Source: Melastoma dodecandrum (lineage: Eukaryota > Streptophyta > Magnoliopsida > Myrtales > Melastomataceae). From it: 64,000 bases of DNA. The stretch is from contig JARUPY010000426.1 of assembly GCA_029817715.1 (NCBI GenBank), positions 1 through 64,000 on the forward strand. The letters are read 5' to 3'. The notes beneath the pieces were generated by a model. The model was not told the origin of the DNA. It saw only the letters and a list, made by a program, of their open reading frames with translations, and did no database searches. The translations under genes and the position numbers were made by a program. Below are positions 31,144 to 40,596 of the stretch, piece by piece. The number at the start of each line of letters is the position of its first letter. Position 1 is the stretch's first letter.

Positions 31144-31359
31144 CGCGATGGCCCTCGCGTCGAGCCGCCGGCCGCCATCTAACGACGGTGATGTCGATTC
31201 ATGATCGACTGATAGTTTGGCTCCACTCGACCATCGCGGCAGACTGGATTTAGAAAAACTCGCAACTGCAAAGGCTTGGCGACGTCGGCAGGCCGGTCCT
31301 ACGCAACGGCGATCTCGTTCGACGAGTCCCGTGCCATCGCGTCAGATCGGTTCCAGCCA

Positions 31360-33501
31360 GTGCCTCACTTGAAGTCTACGCCCGCCCTCGCTCTCGTCCT
31401 CGTCTGCCTCGGGCATAGCGCGATCGCGCAACAGAACATTCAGCTCGACGAGATCCAGATCGCCGCCGGGACGGTGCCGAAGGAGACCGCGACGGGGCCG
31501 ATCACCGGCTACGACGCCCGCATCAGCGCGACGGGCACCAAGACGTCGACTCCGCTGATCGAGACGCCGCAGTCGGTCTCGGTGATCGGTGCGCGGGAAA
31601 TCCGCGACCTCGGCGCGCAATCCGTCGTGCAGGCGACAGAATACACGTCGGGCGTGTTCTCGCAGACCTTCGGCGCCGACACGCGCAACGACTGGTTCCT
31701 GATCCGCGGCTTTCCCGGGCAGGTGTCGGGCTATTTCCTCGACGGGCTCCAGCTCTACTCGTTCGGCTTCGCGACCTACCGCATCGAGCCGTTCGGGCTC
31801 GAACGACTCGAGATCCTGAAGGGCCCGGCGTCCGTGCTGTACGGCGGCTCGAACACCGGCGGCATCATCAACGCGGTCAGCAGGCAGCCGCCGACCCAGT
31901 TCCACGGCTCGATCGAGACCGGCATCAACACCTGGGGCAACAAGTACACCGCCTTCGACGTCGGCGGCCCGGTGACGCCGGGCGCAATCAACACGCTGTA
32001 CTATCGCCTCGACGCCCTCGCCCGCGGCGGCGGCACGCAGGTCGACTACATCAAGGACGATCGCCTCTTCATCGCGCCGAGCCTCGCCTGGCGCCCGGAT
32101 GCCGACACCTTGGTGACCGTGCACGGCTCCTATCAGAAGGACCGCACCAACGGCCAGAACTTCCTGCCCTACGTCGGGACCGTCGTCCCCGCCGCCGCCT
32201 TCGGCAAGATCCCGACAAGCCTCTTCACGAGCGATCCGCAGATCGACACGTTCCAGCGTAGCCAGGCGCTGATCGGCTACGAGGCCGAGCATCGCTTCAA
32301 CGAGAATCTCGCGGTCCGGCAGAAGCTGCGCTACGCCGATCTCAAGATCTACTACAACACGCTCCAGGCGATCGGCCTGGCGAGCGACACCAGCCCGCTG
32401 CTCAATCGCGGCAACTTCCAGACCGAGCCGCACAGCACGCAGTTCGCGCTCGACAACGAGCTCGAGGCGCGCTTCCGCACCGGCCCGATCAGCCACACCA
32501 CGCTGCTCGGGCTCGACTACAAGCGCTACACGCTGGTCGACATCCAGGGCTTCGGCGGCGCCAGCCCGCTCAATCTCGAGGCGCCGGTCTATTTCATCGC
32601 GCCGACGACGAAGCCCGGCAACTACGCCCAGAACTACCAGGTGCAGAACCAGGTCGGGCTCTACGCGCAGGAGCAGGCCAAGCTCGGCGGCTTCACGCTG
32701 GTGCTCAGCGGCCGGCACGACCAGCTCGAAACCTCGCTCGACAATGCGCTGAACCCCGCCAACGACCGGCGCAGCGCCGATGCCGCGTGGACCGGCCGCG
32801 CCGGACTGATCTACACGACGCCGCAAGGTTTGGCGCCCTACATCACCTACGCGACCTCGTTCGATCCGCAGCTCGGCACCAACACGTCGACGGGCCAGCT
32901 CCTGGTGCCGGAGACCGGCGTGCTCACCGAGGTCGGCCTGAAGTTCCAGCCGATCGGACAGCACATCACGCTCAACGGCGCGCTGTTCGATTTGACCCAA
33001 AACAACGTGCCGACCACCGATCCGACCAACATCAACAACCAGCTGCAGACCGGGCAGGAAAACTCGAAAGGCTTCGAACTACAGGCGCAGGGCAACATCA
33101 CGCCGGAGATCAGCGTGCTCGCGTCCGACACCGGCTACCGGCTGCGCAACACCAGCACCAACGATGCGGCGGCCCTCGGCAAGGTGCCGGTCAACACGCC
33201 GCAGAACTTCGGCTCGCTGCTGCTCGACTACACGTTCAAGAGCGGACCCCTGTCCGGCTTCGGGGCCGGCGCCGGCCCGCGCTATGTCGGCGGCTCGTAT
33301 GCCACGGCCGACAACACGTTCGGCGTGCCCGCCTACGTCCTCGCCGACCTGAACGTCCATTACGAGCGCGGCCCGTGGCGCGCCCAGGTCAACGTCGTCA
33401 ACCTCACCGACAAGACCTACGTCGCGACCTGCCAGGGCCTCACCTCCTGCTTCTACGGCGACCGACGGCGCGCGCTTTTCAGCCTCGCCTACCGCTGGTG
33501 A
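31360..33501 (+). CDS. TonB-dependent ferric-siderophore receptor
   Basis: Outer-membrane receptor of the FhuA/FpvA type. Plug domain: STPLIETPQSVSVIGAREIRDLGAQ, WFLIRGFPGQVSGYFLDG, RLEILKGPASVLYGGSNTGGIINAVSRQP. The 22-strand barrel follows, and the protein ends ALFSLAYRW with terminal Trp. Start: GTG 31360 (VPHLKSTPALALVLVCLGHSAIAQ) gives a proper signal peptide; the longer frame from 31276 has no signal at its N-terminus. 713 residues from GTG. First gene of a receptor-permease-reductase operon. An inverted repeat GTCGAT-N5-ATCGAC (31193-31209) lies upstream. Confidence 0.92.
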   Translation: MPHLKSTPALALVLVCLGHSAIAQQNIQLDEIQIAAGTVPKETATGPITGYDARISATGTKTSTPLIETPQSVSVIGAREIRDLGAQSVVQATEYTSGVFSQTFGADTRNDWFLIRGFPGQVSGYFLDGLQLYSFGFATYRIEPFGLERLEILKGPASVLYGGSNTGGIINAVSRQPPTQFHGSIETGINTWGNKYTAFDVGGPVTPGAINTLYYRLDALARGGGTQVDYIKDDRLFIAPSLAWRPDADTLVTVHGSYQKDRTNGQNFLPYVGTVVPAAAFGKIPTSLFTSDPQIDTFQRSQALIGYEAEHRFNENLAVRQKLRYADLKIYYNTLQAIGLASDTSPLLNRGNFQTEPHSTQFALDNELEARFRTGPISHTTLLGLDYKRYTLVDIQGFGGASPLNLEAPVYFIAPTTKPGNYAQNYQVQNQVGLYAQEQAKLGGFTLVLSGRHDQLETSLDNALNPANDRRSADAAWTGRAGLIYTTPQGLAPYITYATSFDPQLGTNTSTGQLLVPETGVLTEVGLKFQPIGQHITLNGALFDLTQNNVPTTDPTNINNQLQTGQENSKGFELQAQGNITPEISVLASDTGYRLRNTSTNDAAALGKVPVNTPQNFGSLLLDYTFKSGPLSGFGAGAGPRYVGGSYATADNTFGVPAYVLADLNVHYERGPWRAQVNVVNLTDKTYVATCQGLTSCFYGDRRRALFSLAYRW

Positions 33502-33518
33502 CGCGCGCGGAAGAGGCG

Positions 33519-34724
33519 ATGCCGGACGAGGCGGTGGCGCAGCCCCTGCCTCGCTTCGGCTGGCTGCCGTTCGCCGGCGTCTATGCCGCCTACGGCGCGA
33601 CCTTCGGCGTGCTCGGCGGCGGCGCGCCGCTCGTGCTGCGGGCGCACGGCATGGCGCTCGCGCAGGTCGGGCTCCTGCAGCTCATCAACCTGCCGGTCGG
33701 GCTCACCTTCCTCTGGGCGCCGCTCCTCGACCGGTTCGGCCTGCCGCGGCTGCCGCATCGTCTGGGCTGGGTCGGCGCGGGGATGATCGCGACGGCGCTC
33801 CTGCTCGCCGCCCTGGGCGCGTCCGCGACCTGGCCGGTGTGGGCGATCTTCATCGTCGCCATGGCGGTGAGCGTCACGATCACCACGTCGGACATCGCGC
33901 TCGAGGCCCTCGTCGTCGAGACCGTGCCGCGCGAGCGACGCGCCGCCCTGACCACCGCAAAGCTCGTCGCCCTCTCGCTCGGCACGATGGTCGGCGTCGA
34001 GCTGGCGACGGCGCTGCCCGACACGCTCAGTCTGTCGGCCGCCCTCGCCATCGTCGCGGCGCTCGTGGCGATCCTGGCGCTGCCGCTGGTCGTCGTCCAC
34101 GAGCCTCGCCGCCCCCGCGCGGCAGCCGCATCGCCGCGGCCCGCGGGGACCCTGCGGCTGCTCGTGCGCCGCGCGGCCTTGCTCGGGGCCTTCTACGTCC
34201 CTGCCATTCTCATCATCACGGTGCCGAGCCTCGTGCTGCTCGACCTGCACGTGTCGCTGCCCGCCGTCGGCTTCTTCACCGGCACGCTGACGACGACCAC
34301 CGGCGTCGCGATGACCCTCGCCGCCGGCGCGCTGATGAAGCGGATGCCGGCCCATCGGATCGTCGCGTGGCTGACATCGGGCGTAGCTGCGACGTCGCTG
34401 CTCCTCGCGCTAGCCGCGGCGCTCGGTGCGCCGCGCTTCGGCTATGCGATGGCGACCGTGCTCATGGTCTTCGAAGGCGGCCTCGGCGTGCCGATCTTCA
34501 CCATCGTCTACCGCTGGGCGGAAGGCGAGCATGCCGCCACCGACTACGCCGTGCTGTTCGGCATCGCCTTTCTCATCTCGTTTCCGGTCCGTGTGGCCGC
34601 ACCGATGCTGGCGGCGGCGATCGGTTGGCCATCGTACTTTCTCGTCGCGGTGCCGCTGTATGTCATGGCCTGCGCCGCGCTGGTCCTCGGGATGCGCGAG
34701 ACGCCTGTGGGCGGCGCCGCATGA
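33519..34724 (+). CDS. RhtX/FptX-type siderophore permease (MFS)
   Basis: Single-protein inner-membrane importer for ferric siderophores. Twelve predicted helices; the first two with the loop GVLGGGAPLVLRAHGMALAQVGLLQ and LPVGLTFLWAPLLDRFGLP match the RhtX/FptX pattern. Later VTITTSDIALEALVVETVP and RWAEGEHAATDYAVLFG. 401 residues, intact. A GTG at 33498 overlapping the receptor stop is an alternative start. The stop overlaps the next start (ATGA). Context with a TonB receptor and FhuF supports siderophore import. Confidence 0.83.
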   Translation: MPDEAVAQPLPRFGWLPFAGVYAAYGATFGVLGGGAPLVLRAHGMALAQVGLLQLINLPVGLTFLWAPLLDRFGLPRLPHRLGWVGAGMIATALLLAALGASATWPVWAIFIVAMAVSVTITTSDIALEALVVETVPRERRAALTTAKLVALSLGTMVGVELATALPDTLSLSAALAIVAALVAILALPLVVVHEPRRPRAAAASPRPAGTLRLLVRRAALLGAFYVPAILIITVPSLVLLDLHVSLPAVGFFTGTLTTTTGVAMTLAAGALMKRMPAHRIVAWLTSGVAATSLLLALAAALGAPRFGYAMATVLMVFEGGLGVPIFTIVYRWAEGEHAATDYAVLFGIAFLISFPVRVAAPMLAAAIGWPSYFLVAVPLYVMACAALVLGMRETPVGGAA

Positions 34725-35305
34725 GCGGGTGGGCCGAGCCCCGGAATACCCTGCACGCGGCGATGCTGGCGCTGCGCCCGCTGCCGCGCGCCGAGCGGCT
34801 CGCTCGCGCCTCGTCGTGGATGATGTACTATTTCTCGGCGCTGATCATCCCCGTCGTCGCGAGCGCGGCCCGCACCGGCCGGGTGCCGGCCGTCGCAATC
34901 GACGATCTGCTCTGCGAGAGCGATGCGGCCGGCCACGTCGTCGGCTTCCAGCCGCGGCAGGGCGCCGGCGATCGGACCGGCTTCGAGGCGCTCGTCGACG
35001 ATCACCTCGCGGTCGCGGTGGAGACCTGCGGCCTCATCGCCGGGTTCCCGGCACGAGTCGCCTGGAGCAATGCCGCGGTCGTCCTCGATTACGCGATCGC
35101 GGCGGCACGCGCAGAGGGCGATGAAGCCGCCGCGCTGGGCGAGGCCGAGGCGCTGATCGGCGCCTCGGGCGATCCGCGGCTCGCGTGCCCATACGGAGCG
35201 GGCGAGCCGCGCGCACGGCGCGTGTGCTGCCTGCGTTATCTCTCGTCGGCCGGCGCGCTGTGCCCCGGGATCTGCCCGAAAGCACCGTTCGTCGCCTTGT
35301 CCTAG
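34721..35305 (+). CDS. fhuF: FhuF-type siderophore-iron reductase
   Basis: Cytoplasmic 2Fe-2S protein that releases iron from the imported siderophore. The C-terminal cluster motif is CC-x10-C-x3-C (VCCLRYLSSAGALCPGIC, residues about 168-186); E. coli FhuF has CC-x10-C-x2-C, so the last spacing is one residue longer. The N-terminal part (LARASSWMMYYFSALIIPVV) fits the family. 194 residues, intact. It is translationally coupled to the permease. Confidence 0.82.
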   Translation: MSGWAEPRNTLHAAMLALRPLPRAERLARASSWMMYYFSALIIPVVASAARTGRVPAVAIDDLLCESDAAGHVVGFQPRQGAGDRTGFEALVDDHLAVAVETCGLIAGFPARVAWSNAAVVLDYAIAAARAEGDEAAALGEAEALIGASGDPRLACPYGAGEPRARRVCCLRYLSSAGALCPGICPKAPFVALS

Positions 35306-35355
35306 TCCCCGATCGTCTTAGTTGCCGAGGCAACAAAGCAAAGGGAGGAACGCTC

Positions 35356-35868
35356 ATGCCATATCGGCAAACACACGCGCGCGCCGTGCTCATCGGGGCT
35401 GGTCTGCTGGCGTCGGCCGTCGCCACGCCGGTCGGCGCCGACACCAAGCCGAAGCTCGCCGTCTTCGATTTCCAGCTCGCCAATCTCGCGCAGCTTCCGC
35501 CGACGCAGGCCGACAAGGACCGCCTGCCGCGAATCAGCGATCTCCTGCGAAAGCAGCTCGCCGACAGCGGCAGGTTCGTGATCGTGCCCGTGACCGACAA
35601 GGTGAAGCAGGAAGTCGCCAAGGCCGCGCCTCTGCGCGACTGCGGCGGCTGCGCCGTCGACTTCGCCAAGGAGCTCGGCGCCGACGTCGCGGTGACCGGC
35701 GAGGTCCAGAAGGTCTCGGACCTCATCCTCAACATCAACGTCTACATGAAGAAGGTCGGCAGCACGGACGCCGAGACCGCGACCAGCGTCGACATCCGCG
35801 GCGACAACGACGATTCCTTCAACCACGGCGTCAAATATCTGGTGAAGAACAACATCCTGAAGCAATGA
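35356..35868 (+). CDS. exported DUF2380/DUF3280-type protein
   Basis: A 170-residue protein with a signal peptide (HARAVLIGAGLLASAVATPVGAD). The mature domain starts KPKLAVFDFQLANL and has RISDLLRKQLADSGRFVIVP, CGGCAVDFAKELGADVAVTGEVQKVSDLILNINVYMKK and ends VKYLVKNNILKQ. This is the DUF2380/DUF3280 pattern, a periplasmic Rossmann-like domain of unknown function related to curli/TolB-type assembly proteins. RBS AAAGGGAGGA is strong. Intact. Confidence 0.7.
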   Translation: MPYRQTHARAVLIGAGLLASAVATPVGADTKPKLAVFDFQLANLAQLPPTQADKDRLPRISDLLRKQLADSGRFVIVPVTDKVKQEVAKAAPLRDCGGCAVDFAKELGADVAVTGEVQKVSDLILNINVYMKKVGSTDAETATSVDIRGDNDDSFNHGVKYLVKNNILKQ

Positions 35869-35958
35869 TCGCAGCCGCACGCGACCAATTTCCAATAGGC
35901 GTCGCGCGCGGTCGCCGGTAGCTTCCGCCTCGGTCTGGACCAACAGGGTTGGTGACCG

Positions 35959-36378
35959 ATGCGCAACGCCCTCGCCGCCATTGCCGCATGGCTGAAGGAC
36001 AACCCGCTCCTCGCGATCGTCGGCGCGCTCGTCCCCGTGTTCGGCCTCGTCGCGGGCGGGCCCGCGGCCTGGGCAGGCCTGACGCAGATCCTCGGCATCC
36101 CGAAGTGCGTCACCTACGCCAAAATCTACTCCTACTCGTCCGGCGCCTTCGCGGACGGCGGCGACAAGTGGGTCGAGAGCGTGAAGGGCGTCGATACGTT
36201 CACCTTCAAGCTGGCGCACCGCAACCCCGAGTTCATCATCCTCCTGAACCAGACGCCGCGCGTGGGGTACCGGAGCGACATGATCGTGCGGCTGCCGGTC
36301 TGCGGCGGCACGGCGCAGTGGACGCTGGAGAACCCCGAGCACTGGATCGATCTCTACCAGATCTGGCGCGGCACCTAG
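35959..36378 (+). CDS. hypothetical protein with one membrane anchor
   Basis: A 139-residue protein. One N-terminal hydrophobic helix (LLAIVGALVPVFGLVAGGPAAWAGL) is followed by a soluble domain with KVESVKGVDTFTFKL-type strands (here WVESVKGVDTFTFKLAHRN), VGYRSDMIVRLPVCGG and an aromatic end WIDLYQIWRGT. Two cysteines. No family recognised. Intact frame and normal codon use suggest a real gene. Confidence 0.6.
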   Translation: MRNALAAIAAWLKDNPLLAIVGALVPVFGLVAGGPAAWAGLTQILGIPKCVTYAKIYSYSSGAFADGGDKWVESVKGVDTFTFKLAHRNPEFIILLNQTPRVGYRSDMIVRLPVCGGTAQWTLENPEHWIDLYQIWRGT

Positions 36379-36463
36379 GGCGCTGCGGTTTCGCAGCCTT
36401 GGGCTCTGCCAATGCGGCGGCGCGCCCCCACATAGGGCGCATCCGACCCGCCCAGAGAGTTCC

Positions 36464-37954
36464 TTGCCCTTCTTTTCCGATCTCATGTTCGAGGCGCGCA
36501 CGCTGGCGCAGTCCCTCGTCGAAAGCCTTGGCACGCCGGTCGTCCGGCTCGGCGTCACCGGCCTCTCCCGCGCCGGCAAGACGGTGTTCATCACGGCCTT
36601 GATCCAGCACCTCACCGAGCTCGGCGCGCCGGGCCGGCGCCGCAAGGGCACGCTGCCGGTGTTCCGCGTGATCGCCGAGGGGCGCCTCACCAAGGGTCGG
36701 CTGGAGCCGCAGCCCGACGACGCGGTGCCGCGCTTCGCCTACGAGGATCATCGCGCCGCGCTGAAGGGCGGCGACGACGGCGCCTCGCGGCATTGGCCGG
36801 AGTCGACGCGCCGCATCTCGGAGGTCCGCATTCGCCTGGAATTCGAGCGCGCCGAAGGCTTGCGCGCCGGACCGGCCGCGCTCGTCATCGACATCGTCGA
36901 TTATCCCGGCGAGTGGCTGCTCGACCTGCCGCTGCTCGGCAAGAGCTATGCGGAATGGTCGAAGGAGACGCTGGAGGCGTCCGCCTCGGCGGCGCGCGCG
37001 AGCCTCGCCGCCGACTGGCGCGGCTTCACGGTTGCGCTCGATCCTGGCGCGGCCGCCCAGGAGGACGTGGCGCGCCGGAGCGCCGAGCTCTTCACCGCCT
37101 ACCTTCGCTCGTGCCGCGCCGACAATTTCGCCCTGTCGACGCTGCCGCCGGGCCGCTTTCTGATGCCGGGCGACCTCGAGGGCTCGCCGGCGCTGACCTT
37201 CGCGCCGCTGCAGCTCCATCCGACGCGGATCTACGGCAGCGAGACGCTGGCGGGGATGATGGAGCGCCGCTACGAGGCCTATAAGGCTTATGTCGTGCGG
37301 CCGTTCTTCCGCGACCATTTCGCCCGGCTCGACCGACAGGTCGTGCTCGTCGACGCGCTCTCGGCCCTCAATTCAGGCCCCGCGGCGGTGCGCGACCTCG
37401 AGACGGCGCTCGCCGACATCCTGCAGGCGTTCCGCGCCGGGCGGAACTCGATCTTGTCCGCACTCTTCAAGCCGCGCATCGACAAGATCCTGTTCGCCGC
37501 CACCAAGGCCGACCACCTGAACCACACGAGCCACGACCGGCTCGAAGCGATCCTCCGCACCATCGTCGGCCGGGCCATCGCCCGCGCCGACGACGCCGGC
37601 GCCGCGATCGACGTGATCGCGCTCGCCGGTGTCCGGGCGACGCGCGAGGCGCGCATCGGCAAGGGATCGGAGGCGCTCGACGCCGTCGTCGGCGTGCCGG
37701 CCAAGGGCGAAGTCATCGACGGCGAGACGTTCGACGGCATCGCGGAAGCCGCGATCTTCCCCGGCGATCTGCCGACCGATCCGAAGGCGGCGTTGCGCGG
37801 CGACGCCTATTACCCGGCCGGGCGCGAGGACTATCGCTTCGTTCGCTTCCGGCCGCCGCGCGAGGTGCGCGACGAGGACGGCCTCGTGCTGCCGCCGCCG
37901 CACATCCGCCTCGACCGGGCGCTGCAGTTCCTCTTGGGAGACAGGCTCGCATGA
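36464..37954 (+). CDS. YcjX-family P-loop ATPase
   Basis: Cytoplasmic nucleotide-binding protein of the YcjX/DUF463 family, stress-linked, of unknown mechanism. Walker A GLSRAGKT at residues 33-40 and further family blocks: VIDIVDYPGEWLLDLPLLGKSYAEWS, FLMPGDLEGSPALTFAPL, KILFAATKADHLNHTSHDRLEAIL (NKxD-like TKAD). 496 residues, intact. Start is TTG 36464; ATG 36485 is seven codons later and possible. The stop overlaps the YcjF start (ATGA). Confidence 0.88.
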   Translation: MPFFSDLMFEARTLAQSLVESLGTPVVRLGVTGLSRAGKTVFITALIQHLTELGAPGRRRKGTLPVFRVIAEGRLTKGRLEPQPDDAVPRFAYEDHRAALKGGDDGASRHWPESTRRISEVRIRLEFERAEGLRAGPAALVIDIVDYPGEWLLDLPLLGKSYAEWSKETLEASASAARASLAADWRGFTVALDPGAAAQEDVARRSAELFTAYLRSCRADNFALSTLPPGRFLMPGDLEGSPALTFAPLQLHPTRIYGSETLAGMMERRYEAYKAYVVRPFFRDHFARLDRQVVLVDALSALNSGPAAVRDLETALADILQAFRAGRNSILSALFKPRIDKILFAATKADHLNHTSHDRLEAILRTIVGRAIARADDAGAAIDVIALAGVRATREARIGKGSEALDAVVGVPAKGEVIDGETFDGIAEAAIFPGDLPTDPKAALRGDAYYPAGREDYRFVRFRPPREVRDEDGLVLPPPHIRLDRALQFLLGDRLA

Positions 37955-39018
37955 GCGAGGAAATCCGCCGCCGCCCGCGCGCCGTGCGCCTCGAGCCGCT
38001 GCCCGGCTTCCAGGACGAGAGCGACCGGCCGCCGCGCGCCGCGCCGCCCGTCGAAATCCTGCCCGATCCCGCGGTGTTCTCCGGGCTCGAGCTGGAGCCG
38101 GAGGAACGCGCGGTCGAGGTCGCGCAGAAGCGCGGCATCTTCCGCCGCACGCTGGTCTCCTGGGCCGGGCTGTTCTGGTCGGCGCTCGGCGGCCTCGTCT
38201 CGCTCGCCGCGAGCCTATGGGCCTGGAACACGGTGGAGACCCTGTTCGCGCGCTCGCAGGTGCTGGGCGATGTCGGCCTGGCGCTGCTTGCCGTGGCGCT
38301 CCTGGCGCTTGCCGTGATGGGCGCGCGCGAGGTGCGGGCGATCGGCCGTCAGCGTCACATCGCGCGGCTGCACCAGGATTTCGCCAAGGCGCATGCGGGC
38401 GACGACCGCACCGCGGCGCGCAAGCTCGTCGGCGACCTCGCCTCTCTCTACGGCGCGCGGCCGGAGACGGCGCAGGCGCGCCAGGACGTGCTGGCCCTGA
38501 CGAAGGAGATCGTCGACGGCCGCGACCTGGTCGAGATCGCCGAGCGGACGATCGTCGGTCCGCTCGACGATCGCGCCAAGGCGGCGATCGCCACCGCCGC
38601 CAAGCGCGTCTCCGTCGTCACCACCATCGCGCCGCGCGCGATCATCGACGTCGCCTTTGTGCTGCTGCAGGCCGTGCGTCTCATACGCCGCATCGCCGAG
38701 ATCTACGGCGGCCGTCCGGGGCTGTTGGGGTTCCTGAAGCTTGTCCGGTCGGTCGGGGCGCATCTCGCGATCACGGGCGGCATGGCGGCGGGCGACAGCT
38801 TGCTGCAGCAGGTGGTTGGGCATGGCATTGCGGCGAAGGTCTCGGCGCGGCTCGGCGAGGGCGTGCTCAACGGGCTGCTCACGGCGCGAATCGGCGTGTC
38901 GGCGATGTCGGTGTGCCGACCGATGCCGTTCCAGGCCCAACGGACCCCGACACTCCGAAAGGTCGCGCCGTTCCTGTTCAAAGCGAAAGACGACGCGACT
39001 ACATCGATGGACCGGTAA
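37951..39018 (+). CDS. YcjF-family (TIGR01620/DUF697) membrane protein
   Basis: Partner of YcjX. Two central membrane helices (LFWSALGGLVSLAASLWAWN and LGDVGLALLAVALLALAVMGA) are followed by a C-terminal helical domain with VSVVTTIAPRAIIDVAFVLLQAVRLIRRIAEIYGGRPG and AHLAITGGMAAGDSLLQQ. The Pro/Arg-rich N-terminus is typical. 355 residues, intact. It overlaps ycjX by four bases. Confidence 0.88.
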   Translation: MSEEIRRRPRAVRLEPLPGFQDESDRPPRAAPPVEILPDPAVFSGLELEPEERAVEVAQKRGIFRRTLVSWAGLFWSALGGLVSLAASLWAWNTVETLFARSQVLGDVGLALLAVALLALAVMGAREVRAIGRQRHIARLHQDFAKAHAGDDRTAARKLVGDLASLYGARPETAQARQDVLALTKEIVDGRDLVEIAERTIVGPLDDRAKAAIATAAKRVSVVTTIAPRAIIDVAFVLLQAVRLIRRIAEIYGGRPGLLGFLKLVRSVGAHLAITGGMAAGDSLLQQVVGHGIAAKVSARLGEGVLNGLLTARIGVSAMSVCRPMPFQAQRTPTLRKVAPFLFKAKDDATTSMDR

Positions 39019-39063
39019 AGGCCCCGCTTGGCGGCTGTCATGGCTATGTCGTATGACGATCGC

Positions 39064-40593
39064 ATGACGAAGGACGCCGCGCCGGGTCGGGAATACGAGC
39101 TCAAGTTCGCGATCGATCCCGGATCCTACGACGCCCTCATGGCGCACCCGTTGCTGGCGGACGCGCCAGGCGCGGTGCGCGCGCTCTCCTCGACCTATTT
39201 CGACACGCCGGACGACCGCCTGCGCCGCGAGCACGTGAGCCTGCGGCTGCGCGAGGGCGAGCCCGGCGGCACGGTGCAGACGCTGAAGAGCGCCCCACGC
39301 TCGATCGTCGATCGCTCGGAATGGGAGCAGCCGATCAGCGGCGCGCGACCCGACACCGCTCTGCTCGGCGAGACGCCGCTGAAGCCGCTGCTCGACGAGG
39401 TGGATGCCGCCCTGGTGCCGCGCTTCACGGTCGAGGTCACGCGCGACGTCTTCCCGCTACGCCGCGGCGCCGACGAGGTCGAGGCGGCCATCGATCGCGG
39501 CACGATCCGCGCCGACGGCGGCGCTCTGGCGATCAGCGAGCTGGAGCTCGAGAGCAAGGCCGGCGAGCCGGCCGCGGTCTTCGACCTCGCCCGCGACCTC
39601 GTGCGCGACCTGCCGCTGGTGCTGAGCCTCGAGAGCAAGGCCGAGCGCGGGTTCGCGGTCGCCAACGCCTCGATCGGCAAGCCGGTGAAGGCGCTGGCGC
39701 TTGACATCGATCCCGACCTCACGCGCGCCGCGGCCTTTGAGGCGATCGTCCAGGCCTGCCTCGCGGCCGTAACGCACAACGCGGAACTCATCGGCGGCGC
39801 CGCCGATGGCGAAGCGGTGCACAAGACGCGCATCGCCCTGCGCCGGCTGCGCGCGATCATCGAGCTGTTCCGCCCGAGCCTACGGCGGCGCAAGCTGCAG
39901 CCGCTCGAGCGCGATATCAAATGGGCGGCGTCGCGGCTCGGCGACGCGCGCGATGCCGACGTGCTGCAGCAGTCCTACGTCGATCCCGTCGTGAAGGCGG
40001 GCCACGTCGAGGGGGCAGGGGCGGTCGCGGCGCTGATGCTCGGGCAGCGCATGCGGGCCCACGAGGCGCTACGCGAGGCGCTGGCCTCACCGCGCTGGCG
40101 CCTCCTGCTCGTCGAGCTGCTTGCGTTCTCGATCGACGGCGTCCGCCGCGCGCAGCGAAAGCGCGGGTGGCGCGGCTTCGCGCGCCGCCGGCTCAGCGCG
40201 CATCGCCGCCAGCTCGCCCGCGACTCGTCGAGGTTCTCGCGCCTGTCGACGGAAGCGCTGCACGACGTCCGCAAGTCGGCGAAGATGCTCCGCTACGATC
40301 TCGAGCTGTTGGCCCCCGTCGCCGGACTGGGCGGCACCGATGCGAGCGTCACGCGGCTCTCCAGCGCACTGGAAACGCTGCAGGACAAGCTCGGCATCCT
40401 GCAGGACGAGGCGGCGGCGCGCGAGGCGCTGGGCCGTGCGCTGAAGAGCGCCCGGCGTCCGGCCGGCCTGTCGCGGGAGACCTGGCGCGCCGCCACCCAC
40501 GAGATCATGCCGCGCGGCGGCGGTCGCGGAAAGCTGATGCGCAAGGCCGAGAAGGCGGCCCGCCGCTTGTCGCGGCCGGTCGCCTTCCGCTGA
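39064..40593 (+). CDS. CYTH and CHAD domain protein, probable inorganic triphosphatase
   Basis: N-terminal CYTH domain: the metal-binding ExExK motif is E10-Y-E12-L-K14, then STYFDTPDDRLRREHVSLRLREGE and VEVTRDVFPL strands. C-terminal CHAD domain (about residues 225-500) is helical with conserved basic/His motifs AVHKTRIALRRLRAIIELF and ALHDVRKSAKMLRYDLEL, which bind polyphosphate. CYTH-CHAD fusions hydrolyse tripolyphosphate. 509 residues from ATG 39064, chosen because the CYTH motif begins there; ATG 39040 and TTG 39028 are in frame upstream. Confidence 0.88.
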   Translation: MTKDAAPGREYELKFAIDPGSYDALMAHPLLADAPGAVRALSSTYFDTPDDRLRREHVSLRLREGEPGGTVQTLKSAPRSIVDRSEWEQPISGARPDTALLGETPLKPLLDEVDAALVPRFTVEVTRDVFPLRRGADEVEAAIDRGTIRADGGALAISELELESKAGEPAAVFDLARDLVRDLPLVLSLESKAERGFAVANASIGKPVKALALDIDPDLTRAAAFEAIVQACLAAVTHNAELIGGAADGEAVHKTRIALRRLRAIIELFRPSLRRRKLQPLERDIKWAASRLGDARDADVLQQSYVDPVVKAGHVEGAGAVAALMLGQRMRAHEALREALASPRWRLLLVELLAFSIDGVRRAQRKRGWRGFARRRLSAHRRQLARDSSRFSRLSTEALHDVRKSAKMLRYDLELLAPVAGLGGTDASVTRLSSALETLQDKLGILQDEAAAREALGRALKSARRPAGLSRETWRAATHEIMPRGGGRGKLMRKAEKAARRLSRPVAFR

Positions 40594-40596
40594 GAC

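Noticed and set aside
31276..31359. Longer N-terminus of the TonB receptor from 31276
   Set aside because: The extension has no signal-peptide character; GTG 31360 gives a proper one.
31342..33000. A 552-codon minus-strand frame opposite the TonB receptor
   Set aside because: Shadow of the receptor gene; no motif, and the sense frame is complete.
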